Source of the DNA: JASHVB01 sp049522565
Lineage (GTDB): Bacteria > Pseudomonadota > Alphaproteobacteria > Acetobacterales > Acetobacteraceae
Direction: 5' to 3'
DNA length: 27,774 bases
Assembly (NCBI GenBank): GCA_049522565.1
Contig: JBEKNT010000029.1
Span: forward strand, 1 to 27,774
Shown here: positions 10,430 through 17,847 of the stretch, piece by piece
Layout: each line of letters opens with the position of its first letter
Position numbering within the stretch: the stretch's first letter is position 1
Program-made: the position numbers and the translations under genes
The notes under the pieces: model-generated
Told to the model about the DNA's origin: nothing
The model's input: only the letters and a program-made list of their open reading frames with translations
The model's database searches: none

Positions 10430-11416
10430 ATGCGAAGCCTTGCCGCACTCTTGATGATGCTTGCCTTGCCGCTGGCGGCAGCGGCGAATGACCGCGTGAC
10501 GTTCGGCCTCGACTGGAAGGCCGAGGCGGAATACGGCGGCTACTACCAGGCGGCGGCGACCGGCATCTACGCGAAACACGGGCTGGACGTGACCATCCGG
10601 CAAGGCGGCCCGCAGGTAAATCACACCCAGCTTCTGCTCGCCGGGCGGCTGGACTTCAACATCTGTTCCAACTCCTTCCTGGCGCTGAACTTCGTCAAGG
10701 AGCACATCCCGTTCCGTACCGTCGCGGCGATGTTCCAGAAGGATCCGTCGGTGCTGATCGCGCATCCCGGGCAGGGCAATGATAGTTTCCCGGCATTGCA
10801 GGGCAAGCCGATCATGATCAGCGCCGACACGCGGGTCGGCTGGTGGAATTTCCTCAAGGCGAAGTTCGGTTATTCCGACGGCCAGATCCGGCCATATACG
10901 TTCAACCTGGCGCCGTTCCTGGCGAACTAGCAGGCGATCCAACAGGGATTCCTCGGCTCCGAGCCGTTCTCGATCAAGCAGGCCAGTGGCGAGACCCCGG
11001 TGGTGCTGCTGGTGGCCGATGCGGGGTTCTCCGGCTATGCCAGCCTGATCGCCACGTCGGACAAGAACATCGACAGCAATCCGGACCTGGTGAAGCGCTT
11101 CGTCGATGCCTCGATCGAGGGCTGGTATGCGTATCTCTACGGCGACCCGGCGCCGGCGAATGCGCTGATCAAACAGGACAACCCGGAGATGACCGACGCG
11201 CTGATCGCCTACGGCCGGGACTCGATGAAGCAGCACGGCATCCTGGATGCGGGGGACGCGGCAAGCATGGGGATCGGCGCGATGACCGCCGCGCGCTGGG
11301 CTTCGTTCTACCAGGCGACGGCAAACGAGGGCTTGTATCCGAAAGGCATGGACGTTGCGCAAGCCTACACGCTGAAGTTCGTCGACCAGAAGGTCGGCAT
11401 GGAGCTGAAGCACTGA
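10430..11416 (+). pseudogene. ABC transporter substrate-binding protein (NMT1/THI5-like) with in-frame amber codon
   Basis: A signal peptide (MRSLAALLMMLALPLAAAA) precedes a periplasmic binding protein of the NMT1/THI5/SsuA type: VTFGLDWKAEAEYGGYYQAAATGIYAKHGLDVTIRQGGPQVN, then LLLAGRLDFNICSNSFLALNF. At codon 167 (TAG, 10928-10930) the frame stops. The same frame then continues without gaps for 161 more codons (QAIQQGFLGSEPFSIKQ through ASLIATSDKNIDSNPDLVKRFVDASIEGW to LKFVDQKVGMELKH). Relatives usually have a lysine near this position, so an AAG to TAG change is the simplest cause. The ORF would be 327 residues if read through. Such proteins capture pyrimidine precursors, sulfonates or aromatic acids for the ATPase and permease encoded next. 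The gene may be a recent pseudogene, a sequencing error or a read-through case. Confidence 0.88.
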
Positions 11417-11445
11417 TGGGGTCAGGCTGGGGCGCCGTGGATGTG

Positions 11446-11475
11446 CCTCCCCCTCCCCTTGAGGGAGGGGGGTGG
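11446..11475. repeat. Solo G/C-rich repeat half (CTCCCCCTCCCCTTGAGGG)
   Basis: This copy shares CCTCCCCCTCCCCTTGAGGG with both arms of the MITE-like elements at 11509-11623 and 27665-27774. It sits about 30 bases after the binding-protein stop, next to the full element, without an obvious partner arm. Confidence 0.7.
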
Positions 11476-11508
11476 GCTCGCCCTGCTGCAACACCACCGT
11501 GCCGGTAT

Positions 11509-11623
11509 GTGACTCCCCTTCCCCTTGAGGGAGGAGGTTGGGGGGAGGGGTGCGTACATCCGTGGTCGTTGGCTGTACCCACCCCTCCCCACACCCCCCT
11601 CCCTCAAGGGGAGGGGGAGTCAC
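11509..11623. repeat. MITE-like palindromic element inside the ABC importer operon
   Basis: The left end GTGACTCCCCTTCCCCTTGA and the right end, whose complement reads GTGACTCCCCCTCCCCTTGA, are inverted copies with one difference. They flank a short centre whose inner parts (GGTTGGGGGGAGGGG / CCCCTCCCCACAC) also pair loosely. Length is 115 bases. A sister element of the same design lies at 27665-27774. It encodes nothing and separates the binding-protein gene from the ATPase gene, ending about 28 bases before the ATPase start. Confidence 0.75.
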
Positions 11624-11651
11624 CTCCACCTTCACCTTCAACTGCAACTTC

Positions 11652-12395
11652 GTGCTGACCGTCACCTCCGTCGGCCGCCGCTTCCCGGGCGGCGTCGAAG
11701 CCCTGCGCGACGTCTCGCTGCGGCTGAACCAGGGCGATTTCGTCGCCCTGCTCGGCCCCTCGGGCTGCGGCAAATCGACGCTGCTGCGGCTGATCGCCGG
11801 GCTCGATCGCCCGGATTCCGGCGCGCTGAACTGGGACGCCGGCCACGCGCCGACACCGGGCGAAATCGGCTTCGTGTTCCAGGACGCCACGCTGCTGCCC
11901 TGGGCCAGCGCCGAGGACAACGTCTACCTGCCGCAACGTCTGCGCGGCGTGCCGCAGGCGCAGGCGATGCCGGAGGTGCGCGCCGCGCTCGACCGCGTCG
12001 GGCTTGCCGGCTTCGAAGCCGCGCGGCCGCGCCAGCTTTCCGGCGGCATGCGCATGCGGGTGTCGATCGCGCGGGCGCTGGTGACCCGGCCGCGCCTGCT
12101 GCTGATGGACGAGCCGTTCGCCGCGCTCGACGAGTTCACCCGCCACCGGTTGCAGGCGGACCTGCTGACGCTGTGGCAATCGATCGGCTGCACCGTGGTG
12201 TTCGTCACCCACTCGATCTACGAGGCGGCGTTCCTCGCCCGCCGCATCGTGCTGATGACGCCCCGCCCCGGTCGCGTCGAGCGCGAGATCGTTTCGCCGC
12301 TGCGGCCGGAGCCGCAGACGCGGCTCGATCCCGCCTACGCCGCGCTGGTGGCCGAGATCTCGCAGGCCATGGAAGCCGCGCTGGAGGGGCAATGA
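11652..12395 (+). CDS. ABC transporter ATP-binding protein (nitrate/sulfonate/pyrimidine-precursor importer type)
   Basis: 247 aa from the GTG at 11652. Walker A GPSGCGKST, Q-loop FVFQDATLLPW, signature LSGGMRMRVSIARAL, Walker B LLLMDEP, D-loop ALDE and H-loop THS (H187) are all intact. The sequence resembles the SsuB/TauB/ThiZ group. It powers import through the permease encoded immediately downstream, which overlaps it by four bases (ATGA). The frame stays open upstream across the repeat element to 11538, but those residues are translated repeat. The GTG at 11652 matches the family N-terminus (LTVTSVGRRFPGG). It lacks a clear Shine-Dalgarno sequence, perhaps because the inserted repeat displaced the original leader. 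Confidence 0.94.
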   Translation: MLTVTSVGRRFPGGVEALRDVSLRLNQGDFVALLGPSGCGKSTLLRLIAGLDRPDSGALNWDAGHAPTPGEIGFVFQDATLLPWASAEDNVYLPQRLRGVPQAQAMPEVRAALDRVGLAGFEAARPRQLSGGMRMRVSIARALVTRPRLLLMDEPFAALDEFTRHRLQADLLTLWQSIGCTVVFVTHSIYEAAFLARRIVLMTPRPGRVEREIVSPLRPEPQTRLDPAYAALVAEISQAMEAALEGQ

Positions 12396-13150
12396 TCATC
12401 GACCGCTTCGCCCCGGCACTGTTCGGCTTGCTCGCGCTGGCGGCGTGGGAGGTGGCGGTGCGCCTCACCGGCGTGCCGGTATACTTGGTGCCCGGGCCGA
12501 TCGCGATCCTCGGCGCCTTCTTCGCCGACCCGGTCGGGCTGCTGAGTGCGCTTGCCTCGACGCTGGTGGTGACCTTCGCCGCGTTGATCGCCGCGGCGTT
12601 GCTGGGCGGCGCGATGGCGCTGGCGATGGCGGCGAGTCGCCTGGCACAGGCGGCGATCCAGCCCTGGGCCGTGGTGCTGCAAGTCACCCCGATCGTGGCG
12701 ATCGCGCCGCTGATCATCGTCTGGGTTGGCGACCCGTTCACGTCGCTGGTGGTGTGCGCAACGATCGTCGCGTTCTTTCCGGTGTTCGCCAACACCGCCG
12801 CCGGGCTGGCGGCGACGCCGGCGGACCTCGCCGACCTGTTCCGGCTGTACGGCGCGCGCCGATGGCAGGCGCTGTGGCTGCTGCGGCTGCCGGTGGCGCT
12901 GCCGTATTTCCTCGCCGGACTGCGCATTTCCGGCGGCCTGGCGCTGGTCGGCGCGGTGGTGGCGGAGTTCGTCGCGGGCTCCGGCGGGTTCGCGTCCGGC
13001 CTGGCGTATCGCATCCTGGAAGCGGGCTACCGGCTGGAAGTGCCGCGCATGTTCGCCGCCCTGGTGCTGCTGTCGCTCGCCGGCATCGCGATCAATTTCG
13101 GACTGGGCGCGATCGGGGCGGCAATCATGCGGCGGCGCGGCGAGGGGTAA
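12392..13150 (+). CDS. ABC transporter permease (BPD_transp_1 family, SsuC/TauC/ThiX-like)
   Basis: 252 aa, very hydrophobic, about six membrane helices (for example FALFGLLALAAWEVAVRL, LVVTFAALIAAALLGGAMALAMA, IVAIAPLIIVWVG and the last AALVLLSLAGIAINFGLGAIGAA). The EAA-type cytoplasmic loop that contacts the ATPase is visible as LADLFRLYGARRWQALWLLRLPVALPYFLAGLRISGGLALVGAVVAEF. The start ATG overlaps the ATPase stop (ATGA) and has GGAGGGG upstream. Partner of the ATPase and the amber-interrupted binding protein; substrate unknown, with aromatic or heterocyclic acids or thiamine-pyrimidine-like compounds typical for the family. Confidence 0.94.
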   Translation: MIIDRFAPALFGLLALAAWEVAVRLTGVPVYLVPGPIAILGAFFADPVGLLSALASTLVVTFAALIAAALLGGAMALAMAASRLAQAAIQPWAVVLQVTPIVAIAPLIIVWVGDPFTSLVVCATIVAFFPVFANTAAGLAATPADLADLFRLYGARRWQALWLLRLPVALPYFLAGLRISGGLALVGAVVAEFVAGSGGFASGLAYRILEAGYRLEVPRMFAALVLLSLAGIAINFGLGAIGAAIMRRRGEG

Positions 13151-13597
13151 GGACCGCACAACCTGAGTTGAGGCTACTTCGACAAGGACTTGCGGAAAGC
13201 GTCGAATGCGGCGTTCACTTGGTCCGTTGTCCTGTTCGGGTGTGGATGCCAGGTCCAACATGCGGTACAGCCAATCACCCGCTATGCGGACCGCCGGTTC
13301 CGCGCCCGACTTTGTCTGCGTCGGTCCCGAGGCATGTCCGCTCCGGCATTGACAGTCTGCAAATCGCGCGGGACGATCCCCCCGGAATAGGCTGAAGCCT
13401 TGTGCCGCCGCTCGTCCGTCCGTGATCCGGCGAGGCAAGCCAAGGCGAGATAGTCGGACGCTTGTTGTGCGCTGGCGGGAACACCGTGCGATGCAGAAGT
13501 CAGCTCCGGATCGAGACCGCTCCAGCCGCCAAGCCGTACGCACGCCAAAAGACCCAACGAACCAGACTTAAACAGCAGTTACGGGAGAAAGTTCACT
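13151..13597. other. 447-base spacer between importer operon and the 507-aa protein gene
   Basis: No supported gene. The minus strand ends in a short frame reading TTDQVNAAFDAFRKSLSK and then a stop (about 13171-13225). This looks like a natural C-terminus, but nothing upstream supports it. GC content and codon pattern are weaker than in the neighbouring genes. The last bases hold GGGAGA before the ATG at 13598. No promoter was clearly recognised. Confidence 0.4.
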
Positions 13598-15121
13598 ATG
13601 CCGCAACGTGTCCAGTTTGCCGACCACATAGAACCTTTGGTGCGGTTCATCGAGGAAACGCCGCCAGCCGAGATCGTCGATCTTACCCTGGAGAAGCTGC
13701 GGGCCGGGGTGCCGATCAAGACCATGATGACCGCATCGGCGCTCGCGGTGACACGCTCGGCCGACCTCCCCCCCGGCCACCATGGCGGCCCGCTGCATCC
13801 CCTGGCCGGCATGTACGCGATCCTGAAGCTGGTGGACCGCCGGGAAGGCGAGGACCGCTTTGTTCCAGTTCTGCAACACGTGGCGTTGGCCAACAAGCAC
13901 ATCAACGACCCGGCGACGGGGCCATACCAGCTCCTGGAATTCAAGCCTTTGGATGCCGAAGGCGGCGCGATGACCGCGGAGGAAGACCTCGCCCGGGACG
14001 GCTCCGGCGACGTGTCGCGCGCGCGCGGCGTCGAAGCGACCAAGGAAGCCTTCCTCAAGTCCGTCGGCCGCGGCGAGAGCCATAAGGCGGATCATTATTT
14101 CCAATGGCTCTGGCAGAACGTGCCGGAGATCGAGGCGTTCGATCTGCTGATGAGCGTGGCCATTCCCAAGAACACGCTGGACGACCACTACTTCCTGTTC
14201 CCCGGTTACCTGTGGCGTGGCCTGGAACTGATCGGGCATGAGTATCTTCCGGTCCTGATGCGGCCCGCGGTGCGCTATGCGGCGCGCTTCCCCGCGCAAC
14301 GCTCGGTCCCGGAAGTCGATGCGCTGATCGAGGAGCATGAGCTCATGAGCCGCGTCCTGCGCCAGCGGACCGGTGACGACGAGACGGCAACGATCGGTGC
14401 GATCGGCGAAGCGATCGGGCTGGTTGACACCTATCCCGAAATTCCCAAGCTGCTGGCGAAGGCTTTGGCGGATGGGCTGTCAATGGAAGGCGCCGGCGAG
14501 GCGCTGTCGATCGGTGCCGCGAAACTGTTCCTGCGGTCGCTCACCGGTAACCCGATGGATGTGCATCTGCACACCAGCGCCAACCTGCGGCGCTACCTGC
14601 TGCGGCTCGACGGTCTGAGCAAGAAGAACAAGCTGCTGGCCCTGTTGCTGTGGCATACCGGTCCGGAAGTGAAGTCCACGCAGTACCGTATGCAGCCGGC
14701 GCCGCAGCCGAACCCGGAAGCGGTCGCGGCGTTGCCGCATCGGACGCAGGAGGATCTGCTGGATGCCATCACGCAGAGCATCTATACGCAGCCGCCCACC
14801 GACTGGACCAAGGTGTCCAACCTGGGGCAGATGCGCGCGGTGCCGGAGGTCAGGCACACCGTGAACCTGGCGCAGCAATACGTGCAGTTGGGCTACGATC
14901 CGGAGGTGTTCATGCAGCGCCTCGCCGATATCGTGTGCCACGACAACTTCACGGAAATGCACGCGTTCAAGCATCACCAGGCGGTGGTGGAGGAGTATCA
15001 CAACACGCGTGCGCCGTGGCGTTCGTTGCACCTGGTCTGCGGCGCCCAGGCGGCGGCGATTTCGTTCGGCAAGAACATGGCCGTCTATGAAGAGGTCTTG
15101 GAACTGCTGCACGCCGCGTAA
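13598..15121 (+). CDS. Conserved-looking 507-aa helical protein of unrecognised family
   Basis: 507 aa, no signal peptide and no membrane helix, with GGGAGA a suitable distance before the ATG. The composition is strongly helical and rich in His and aromatic residues: HHGGPLHPLAG (from about residue 60), DVHLHTSANLRRYLL, ECH-type pairs such as CHDNFTEMHAFKHHQ, and GYLWRGLELIGHEYLPVLMRPAVRY. The last segment and the early EIVDLTLEKLRAGVPIKTMMTASALAVTR recall large helical domains found with Rieske or questin-oxidase-like proteins, but that resemblance is weak and from memory. The clustered His could bind metal. It is clearly a real gene from its length, codon use, ribosome site and following hairpin. 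It is followed on the same strand by a GlcG/HbpS-like secreted protein and a PhyH dioxygenase. No function is assigned. Confidence 0.9.
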   Translation: MPQRVQFADHIEPLVRFIEETPPAEIVDLTLEKLRAGVPIKTMMTASALAVTRSADLPPGHHGGPLHPLAGMYAILKLVDRREGEDRFVPVLQHVALANKHINDPATGPYQLLEFKPLDAEGGAMTAEEDLARDGSGDVSRARGVEATKEAFLKSVGRGESHKADHYFQWLWQNVPEIEAFDLLMSVAIPKNTLDDHYFLFPGYLWRGLELIGHEYLPVLMRPAVRYAARFPAQRSVPEVDALIEEHELMSRVLRQRTGDDETATIGAIGEAIGLVDTYPEIPKLLAKALADGLSMEGAGEALSIGAAKLFLRSLTGNPMDVHLHTSANLRRYLLRLDGLSKKNKLLALLLWHTGPEVKSTQYRMQPAPQPNPEAVAALPHRTQEDLLDAITQSIYTQPPTDWTKVSNLGQMRAVPEVRHTVNLAQQYVQLGYDPEVFMQRLADIVCHDNFTEMHAFKHHQAVVEEYHNTRAPWRSLHLVCGAQAAAISFGKNMAVYEEVLELLHAA

Positions 15122-15136
15122 GCCGTGGCAGGCAAG

Positions 15137-15159
15137 CCGGGAGGCTTCGTGCCTCCCGG
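15137..15159 (+). terminator. Strong hairpin terminator after the 507-aa protein gene
   Basis: Perfect nine-base stem CCGGGAGGC / GCCTCCCGG with loop TTCGT, beginning 16 bases after the stop codon. The following TCTGTCC is only weakly T-rich, so termination efficiency is uncertain. Confidence 0.6.
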
Positions 15160-15303
15160 TCTGTCCGGCCGGGCACGGGGTGTGCCACACGTAAATTCCG
15201 CGGCATCGACGTCGAAGCGGTAATCGGATAAACCCCCGCAGGGTAAAACGTGCCGCATGGCATCCGCCATCGCCGGGCATTTTTAACAATGTGGGAGGGA
15301 ACC

Positions 15304-15834
15304 ATGCGCAGACAGATCTTGACGTCACTGGTCATCGGCGCGGCGCTGCTGTGCGGCACCGGACTACATGCCCAGCAGCCCGCACCGCCCAATCTCGACG
15401 CCATTCCTGACACGATGCCGTTCAGCAACCCGTACGGAGCGCCGATCAGCGCGGCACGTGCGCAGTCGCTGATCCAGGCCGTGGCCGCGGAGGCCACCAG
15501 GAAGGGCTGGCCGGAGGACATCGCGGTCTACGACTCGGGCGCCAATCTTGTCGCCTTCCTGCGCATGGACGGTGCACAGCTCGCTTCGATCGCCATCGCC
15601 GAGCACAAGGCGCGCGTCGCGGTCGAATACCGCCGCCCGACCAAGATTTTCGAAAATTCCGTGCAAAAGTTCGGGCTCAATTACATATTGAGCCTCGATG
15701 ACGTGATTGCGTCGCGCGGCGGCATTCCGCTCGTTGAAGACGGCAAGATCATCGGCGGCATCGGCTGTTCCGGCGGTACCGGGTCGCAGGATGAAGCGAT
15801 CTGCACGGTCGGCGCGGCACTCGTCAACAAGTAG
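15304..15834 (+). CDS. Secreted GlcG/HbpS-family (heme-binding-like) protein
   Basis: 176 aa. The ATG at 15304 follows GGGAGGG. A Sec signal peptide, MRRQILTSLVIGAALLCGTGLHA, is probably cut before QQPAPP. The mature part is the GlcG/HbpS fold: ISAARAQSLIQAVAAEATRKGW, IAVYDSGANLVAFLRMDGAQLASIAIAEHKARVAVEYRRPT, and the glycine-rich GGIPLVEDGKIIGGIGCSGGTGSQDEAICTVGAAL. Members bind heme or corrinoids, or accompany glycolate and aromatic catabolic enzymes; the true role is usually unknown. It stands alone between two hairpin-separated genes, so it is probably its own transcript. Family assignment is secure, function is not. Confidence 0.92.
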   Translation: MRRQILTSLVIGAALLCGTGLHAQQPAPPNLDAIPDTMPFSNPYGAPISAARAQSLIQAVAAEATRKGWPEDIAVYDSGANLVAFLRMDGAQLASIAIAEHKARVAVEYRRPTKIFENSVQKFGLNYILSLDDVIASRGGIPLVEDGKIIGGIGCSGGTGSQDEAICTVGAALVNK

Positions 15835-15864
15835 CCGCATCGCGCGCAGCACCTGCGCCTCCCC

Positions 15865-15882
15865 CGTCATGGCCGGGCTTGA
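15865..15882. repeat. Remnant of a common alphaproteobacterial intergenic repeat
   Basis: CGTCATGGCCGGGCTTGA matches, from memory, the core of an intergenic repeat frequent in alphaproteobacteria. Only one arm is recognisable here. Confidence 0.3.
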
Positions 15883-15997
15883 CGCGGGGAGCGCCGGCGC
15901 CCGGCGCATGGACCAGGCGCACGCCGTGCAGCGCATCGCTTCGCTTGCACCCCGATTGGCGCGCCGCCAGACTATCGCAAGGTCCGGAGGTCTCGTC

Positions 15998-16855
15998 ATG
16001 CCTGCCAGCTTGTCACCCTCGCAGGTCGCGCAATATCAGCGTGATGGTTGCTACTTTCCGGTGGATTGCCTGACGCCGGACGAGGTCCGCTATTTCCGCG
16101 GCCGCCTGGAGGCGTTCGAGCGCGAGCAGGGTGATACGTTCGGCAAACTGCCCAATCTGGTGCGGTCGAAGTCGCACCTGCTGTTCACTTGGATGGACGA
16201 GTTGGTGCGCCATCCGAGCGTGCTCGACGCGGTGGAAAGCGTGATCGGGCCGAACATTCTGATCTATCACCTGACCTCCTGGCTCAAGGAGCCGCACGAG
16301 CCCTCGCACGTCTCCTGGCATCAGGACGGCACCTATTTCGGCCTGGAGCCCGCCGAGCAAATCACCGCCTGGATCGCGCTCACCGACGCCACGCCGGAGA
16401 TGGGCTGCGTCAAGATCCTGCCGGGCAGTCACCAGATCGGGCAGCGGCCGCACAAGGATACGTTCTCGGCCGGCAACCTGCTGTCGCGCGGCCAGACCAT
16501 CGATCATCCGCGGCTGGACTACACCCGTTCTGTGACGATGCCACTCAGGGCCGGGCAGGTCTCGCTGCACCATACCCATGTGGTGCATTCCTCAGAGCAG
16601 AATCGGTCGAACCAGCGCCGCATCGGCATCGGCGTAAGCTATATTCCGCCGCATTGCCGTTTGATCAACGACGTACGCGTGAGCGCCGCGCTGGTGCGCG
16701 GCCACGACGATTATGGCCATTTCGATCTGGAACCGCGGCCGACCGGTGACTTCGATGCCGCCTCGCGCGCCGCCCATGCCGCGGCGGTTGCGCAGTTCTT
16801 CGAATCTAACAAACGCCTGGCGGCGCGGCGGCGGTCGGGCAATGTCGGGATTTGA
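15998..16855 (+). CDS. Phytanoyl-CoA dioxygenase (PhyH) family Fe(II)/2-oxoglutarate oxygenase
   Basis: 285 aa from the ATG at 15998 with GGAGG eight bases upstream. The double-stranded beta-helix iron site is visible: H108 and D110 in VSWHQDGTYFGLEP, the distal His in LHHTHVVHSSEQNRSNQRR (H197), and the Arg pair R207/R208 for the 2-oxoglutarate carboxylate. The core AWIALTDATPEMGCVKILPGSHQIG is typical of the family. These enzymes hydroxylate varied small molecules with O2 and 2-oxoglutarate; the substrate is not predictable. The neighbours suggest a place in small-molecule catabolism, which is inference. It converges on the sulfurtransferase gene with 32 bases between stops. Confidence 0.93.
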   Translation: MPASLSPSQVAQYQRDGCYFPVDCLTPDEVRYFRGRLEAFEREQGDTFGKLPNLVRSKSHLLFTWMDELVRHPSVLDAVESVIGPNILIYHLTSWLKEPHEPSHVSWHQDGTYFGLEPAEQITAWIALTDATPEMGCVKILPGSHQIGQRPHKDTFSAGNLLSRGQTIDHPRLDYTRSVTMPLRAGQVSLHHTHVVHSSEQNRSNQRRIGIGVSYIPPHCRLINDVRVSAALVRGHDDYGHFDLEPRPTGDFDAASRAAHAAAVAQFFESNKRLAARRRSGNVGI

Positions 16856-16879
16856 TTCGCCGCCGCTCGACGGCAAATC
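16854..16879. terminator. Possible bidirectional hairpin between convergent genes
   Basis: GATTCGCCG and CGGCAAATC pair with one mismatch over an eight-base loop, filling the 32-base gap between the PhyH and sulfurtransferase stops. Weak evidence. Confidence 0.35.
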
Positions 16880-16887
16880 AGGCGAGA

Positions 16888-17679
16888 CTAATCGCGCACG
16901 ACCGGGCAGCTCTCATCGCGTACCCAATCCCCAAAGCTGAGATAATACACGCGGACATCGTCGAACCCGGCGCGCACCGCCGCGGCAGCGGCCAAGGCTG
17001 CTCTCCCGCCGCCTTCGCAATGGGTCACGATATGATCGCCCGGGTCGAATCCCGCCCCCTCCAGCATGCCGCGCAGCACCGGTGCCGGACAAACAATACC
17101 GTTCTCCATCAGGTCCGCATGCGACAGATGCCGCGCACCCGGCAAATGCCCGCCGCGCGAGCGGTTGCGCATGTCCTCGCCGGTGAATTCCGCGCGCGTC
17201 CGGCTGTCGAACACCTGGGCGTCGCCATTGAGTTGCCGCTTGAGGGTCGCTCGATCGACCAGACCAACGGACCCGGCACCGGGCGCTGCATGGAAGGCGC
17301 CGGTCGATGGCGCGGCGCTCGCCGGCAGTCCGGTCGCCGCGCCAAGCACCGGCCAGCCGCCATTCAGGATGACGCAGTTGACGCCGTAATATTGCAGAAT
17401 GAACCAGACCCGCGCGGCATTGGTCATGGCGCCCGCATCATAGGCCACGGCGGTTACCGACGGACCGACGCCCAGCGACCCGAGGGCAGCGTCCCAATAG
17501 GATGTCGTTGCAAATCCGGTATCATCCGACTTGATCGCGGCGTCCCATGCTTCCAATGGCACGCGCACCGCACCGGGCGCGTGGCCCGCGTCGAACGTCG
17601 CCTGATCGCGCACATCCAGATAGCGAAGCGGCCCCAGCGAGGACAAGGCGGCGGCATCGACGAAGGGATCGCTCGGCAT
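16888..17679 (-). CDS. Rhodanese-type sulfurtransferase (two-domain thiosulfate/3-mercaptopyruvate type)
   Basis: 263 aa. It has two tandem rhodanese folds: domain 1 (RYLDVRDQATFDAGHAPGAVRVPLEAW), inactive, and domain 2 (AQVFDSRTRAEFTGEDM ... GGHLPGARHLSHADLM) with the catalytic loop HCEGGGRAALA, C221 being the sulfur-carrying Cys. The loop CEGGGR differs from the common CRxGxR/CGTGVTA forms, so the donor is uncertain. The open frame runs on to 19137, but that is read-through beneath the opposite gene. The ATG at 17679 (MPSDPFVDAAAL) has GGGGAG upstream. It is divergent from the HpaB-type gene across 168 bases and may share control with it. Confidence 0.92.
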   Translation of the reverse strand: MPSDPFVDAAALSSLGPLRYLDVRDQATFDAGHAPGAVRVPLEAWDAAIKSDDTGFATTSYWDAALGSLGVGPSVTAVAYDAGAMTNAARVWFILQYYGVNCVILNGGWPVLGAATGLPASAAPSTGAFHAAPGAGSVGLVDRATLKRQLNGDAQVFDSRTRAEFTGEDMRNRSRGGHLPGARHLSHADLMENGIVCPAPVLRGMLEGAGFDPGDHIVTHCEGGGRAALAAAAAVRAGFDDVRVYYLSFGDWVRDESCPVVRD

Positions 17680-17718
17680 GGCAGGTCTCTCTCCCCAAGG
17701 GTCTGGAATGCGGTATCG

Positions 17719-17763
17719 TCCTCTCGCGAGGATAGCGCCGATTGTCCTGCCCGGATATCGGGC
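17719..17763. promoter_or_regulatory. Two small palindromes in the divergent sulfurtransferase/hpaB spacer
   Basis: TCCTCTCGCGAGGA (17719-17732) and GCCCG-GATAT-CGGGC (17749-17763) lie between the two divergent starts. Either could be an operator. No regulator is encoded next to them and no clear promoter hexamers were recognised. Confidence 0.25.
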
Positions 17764-17847
17764 GCAGGTGACCGCATTGCGTCCGCGTTGTCCTCCCGTC
17801 GTCCCTGTCCTACCGTCCCGACCCAACGCCAGCGCAGGAGGAACGCG

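Noticed and set aside
10928..10930. Pyrrolysine or other recoding at the amber codon
   Set aside because: No pyl genes or recoding structure are visible, and NMT1-type binding proteins are not known to use pyrrolysine; a nonsense mutation or sequence error is simpler.
11525..11651. Extended N-terminus of the ATPase read through the repeat element
   Set aside because: The residues are the translated G/C-rich palindrome (PHPPPSRGGG type); ATPase homology starts at LTVTSVGRRFPGG.
13171..13225. Short minus-strand frame ending TTDQVNAAFDAFRKSLSK, possible gene remnant
   Set aside because: It looks like a real C-terminus, but upstream sequence in the same frame contains nothing recognisable, so it is too short to call.
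16852..17847. An upstream extension of the hpaB-type frame reaching back over the sulfurtransferase gene
   Set aside because: The extra residues are the antisense of the sulfurtransferase; the family N-terminus and an AGGAGG ribosome site fix the start at 17848.
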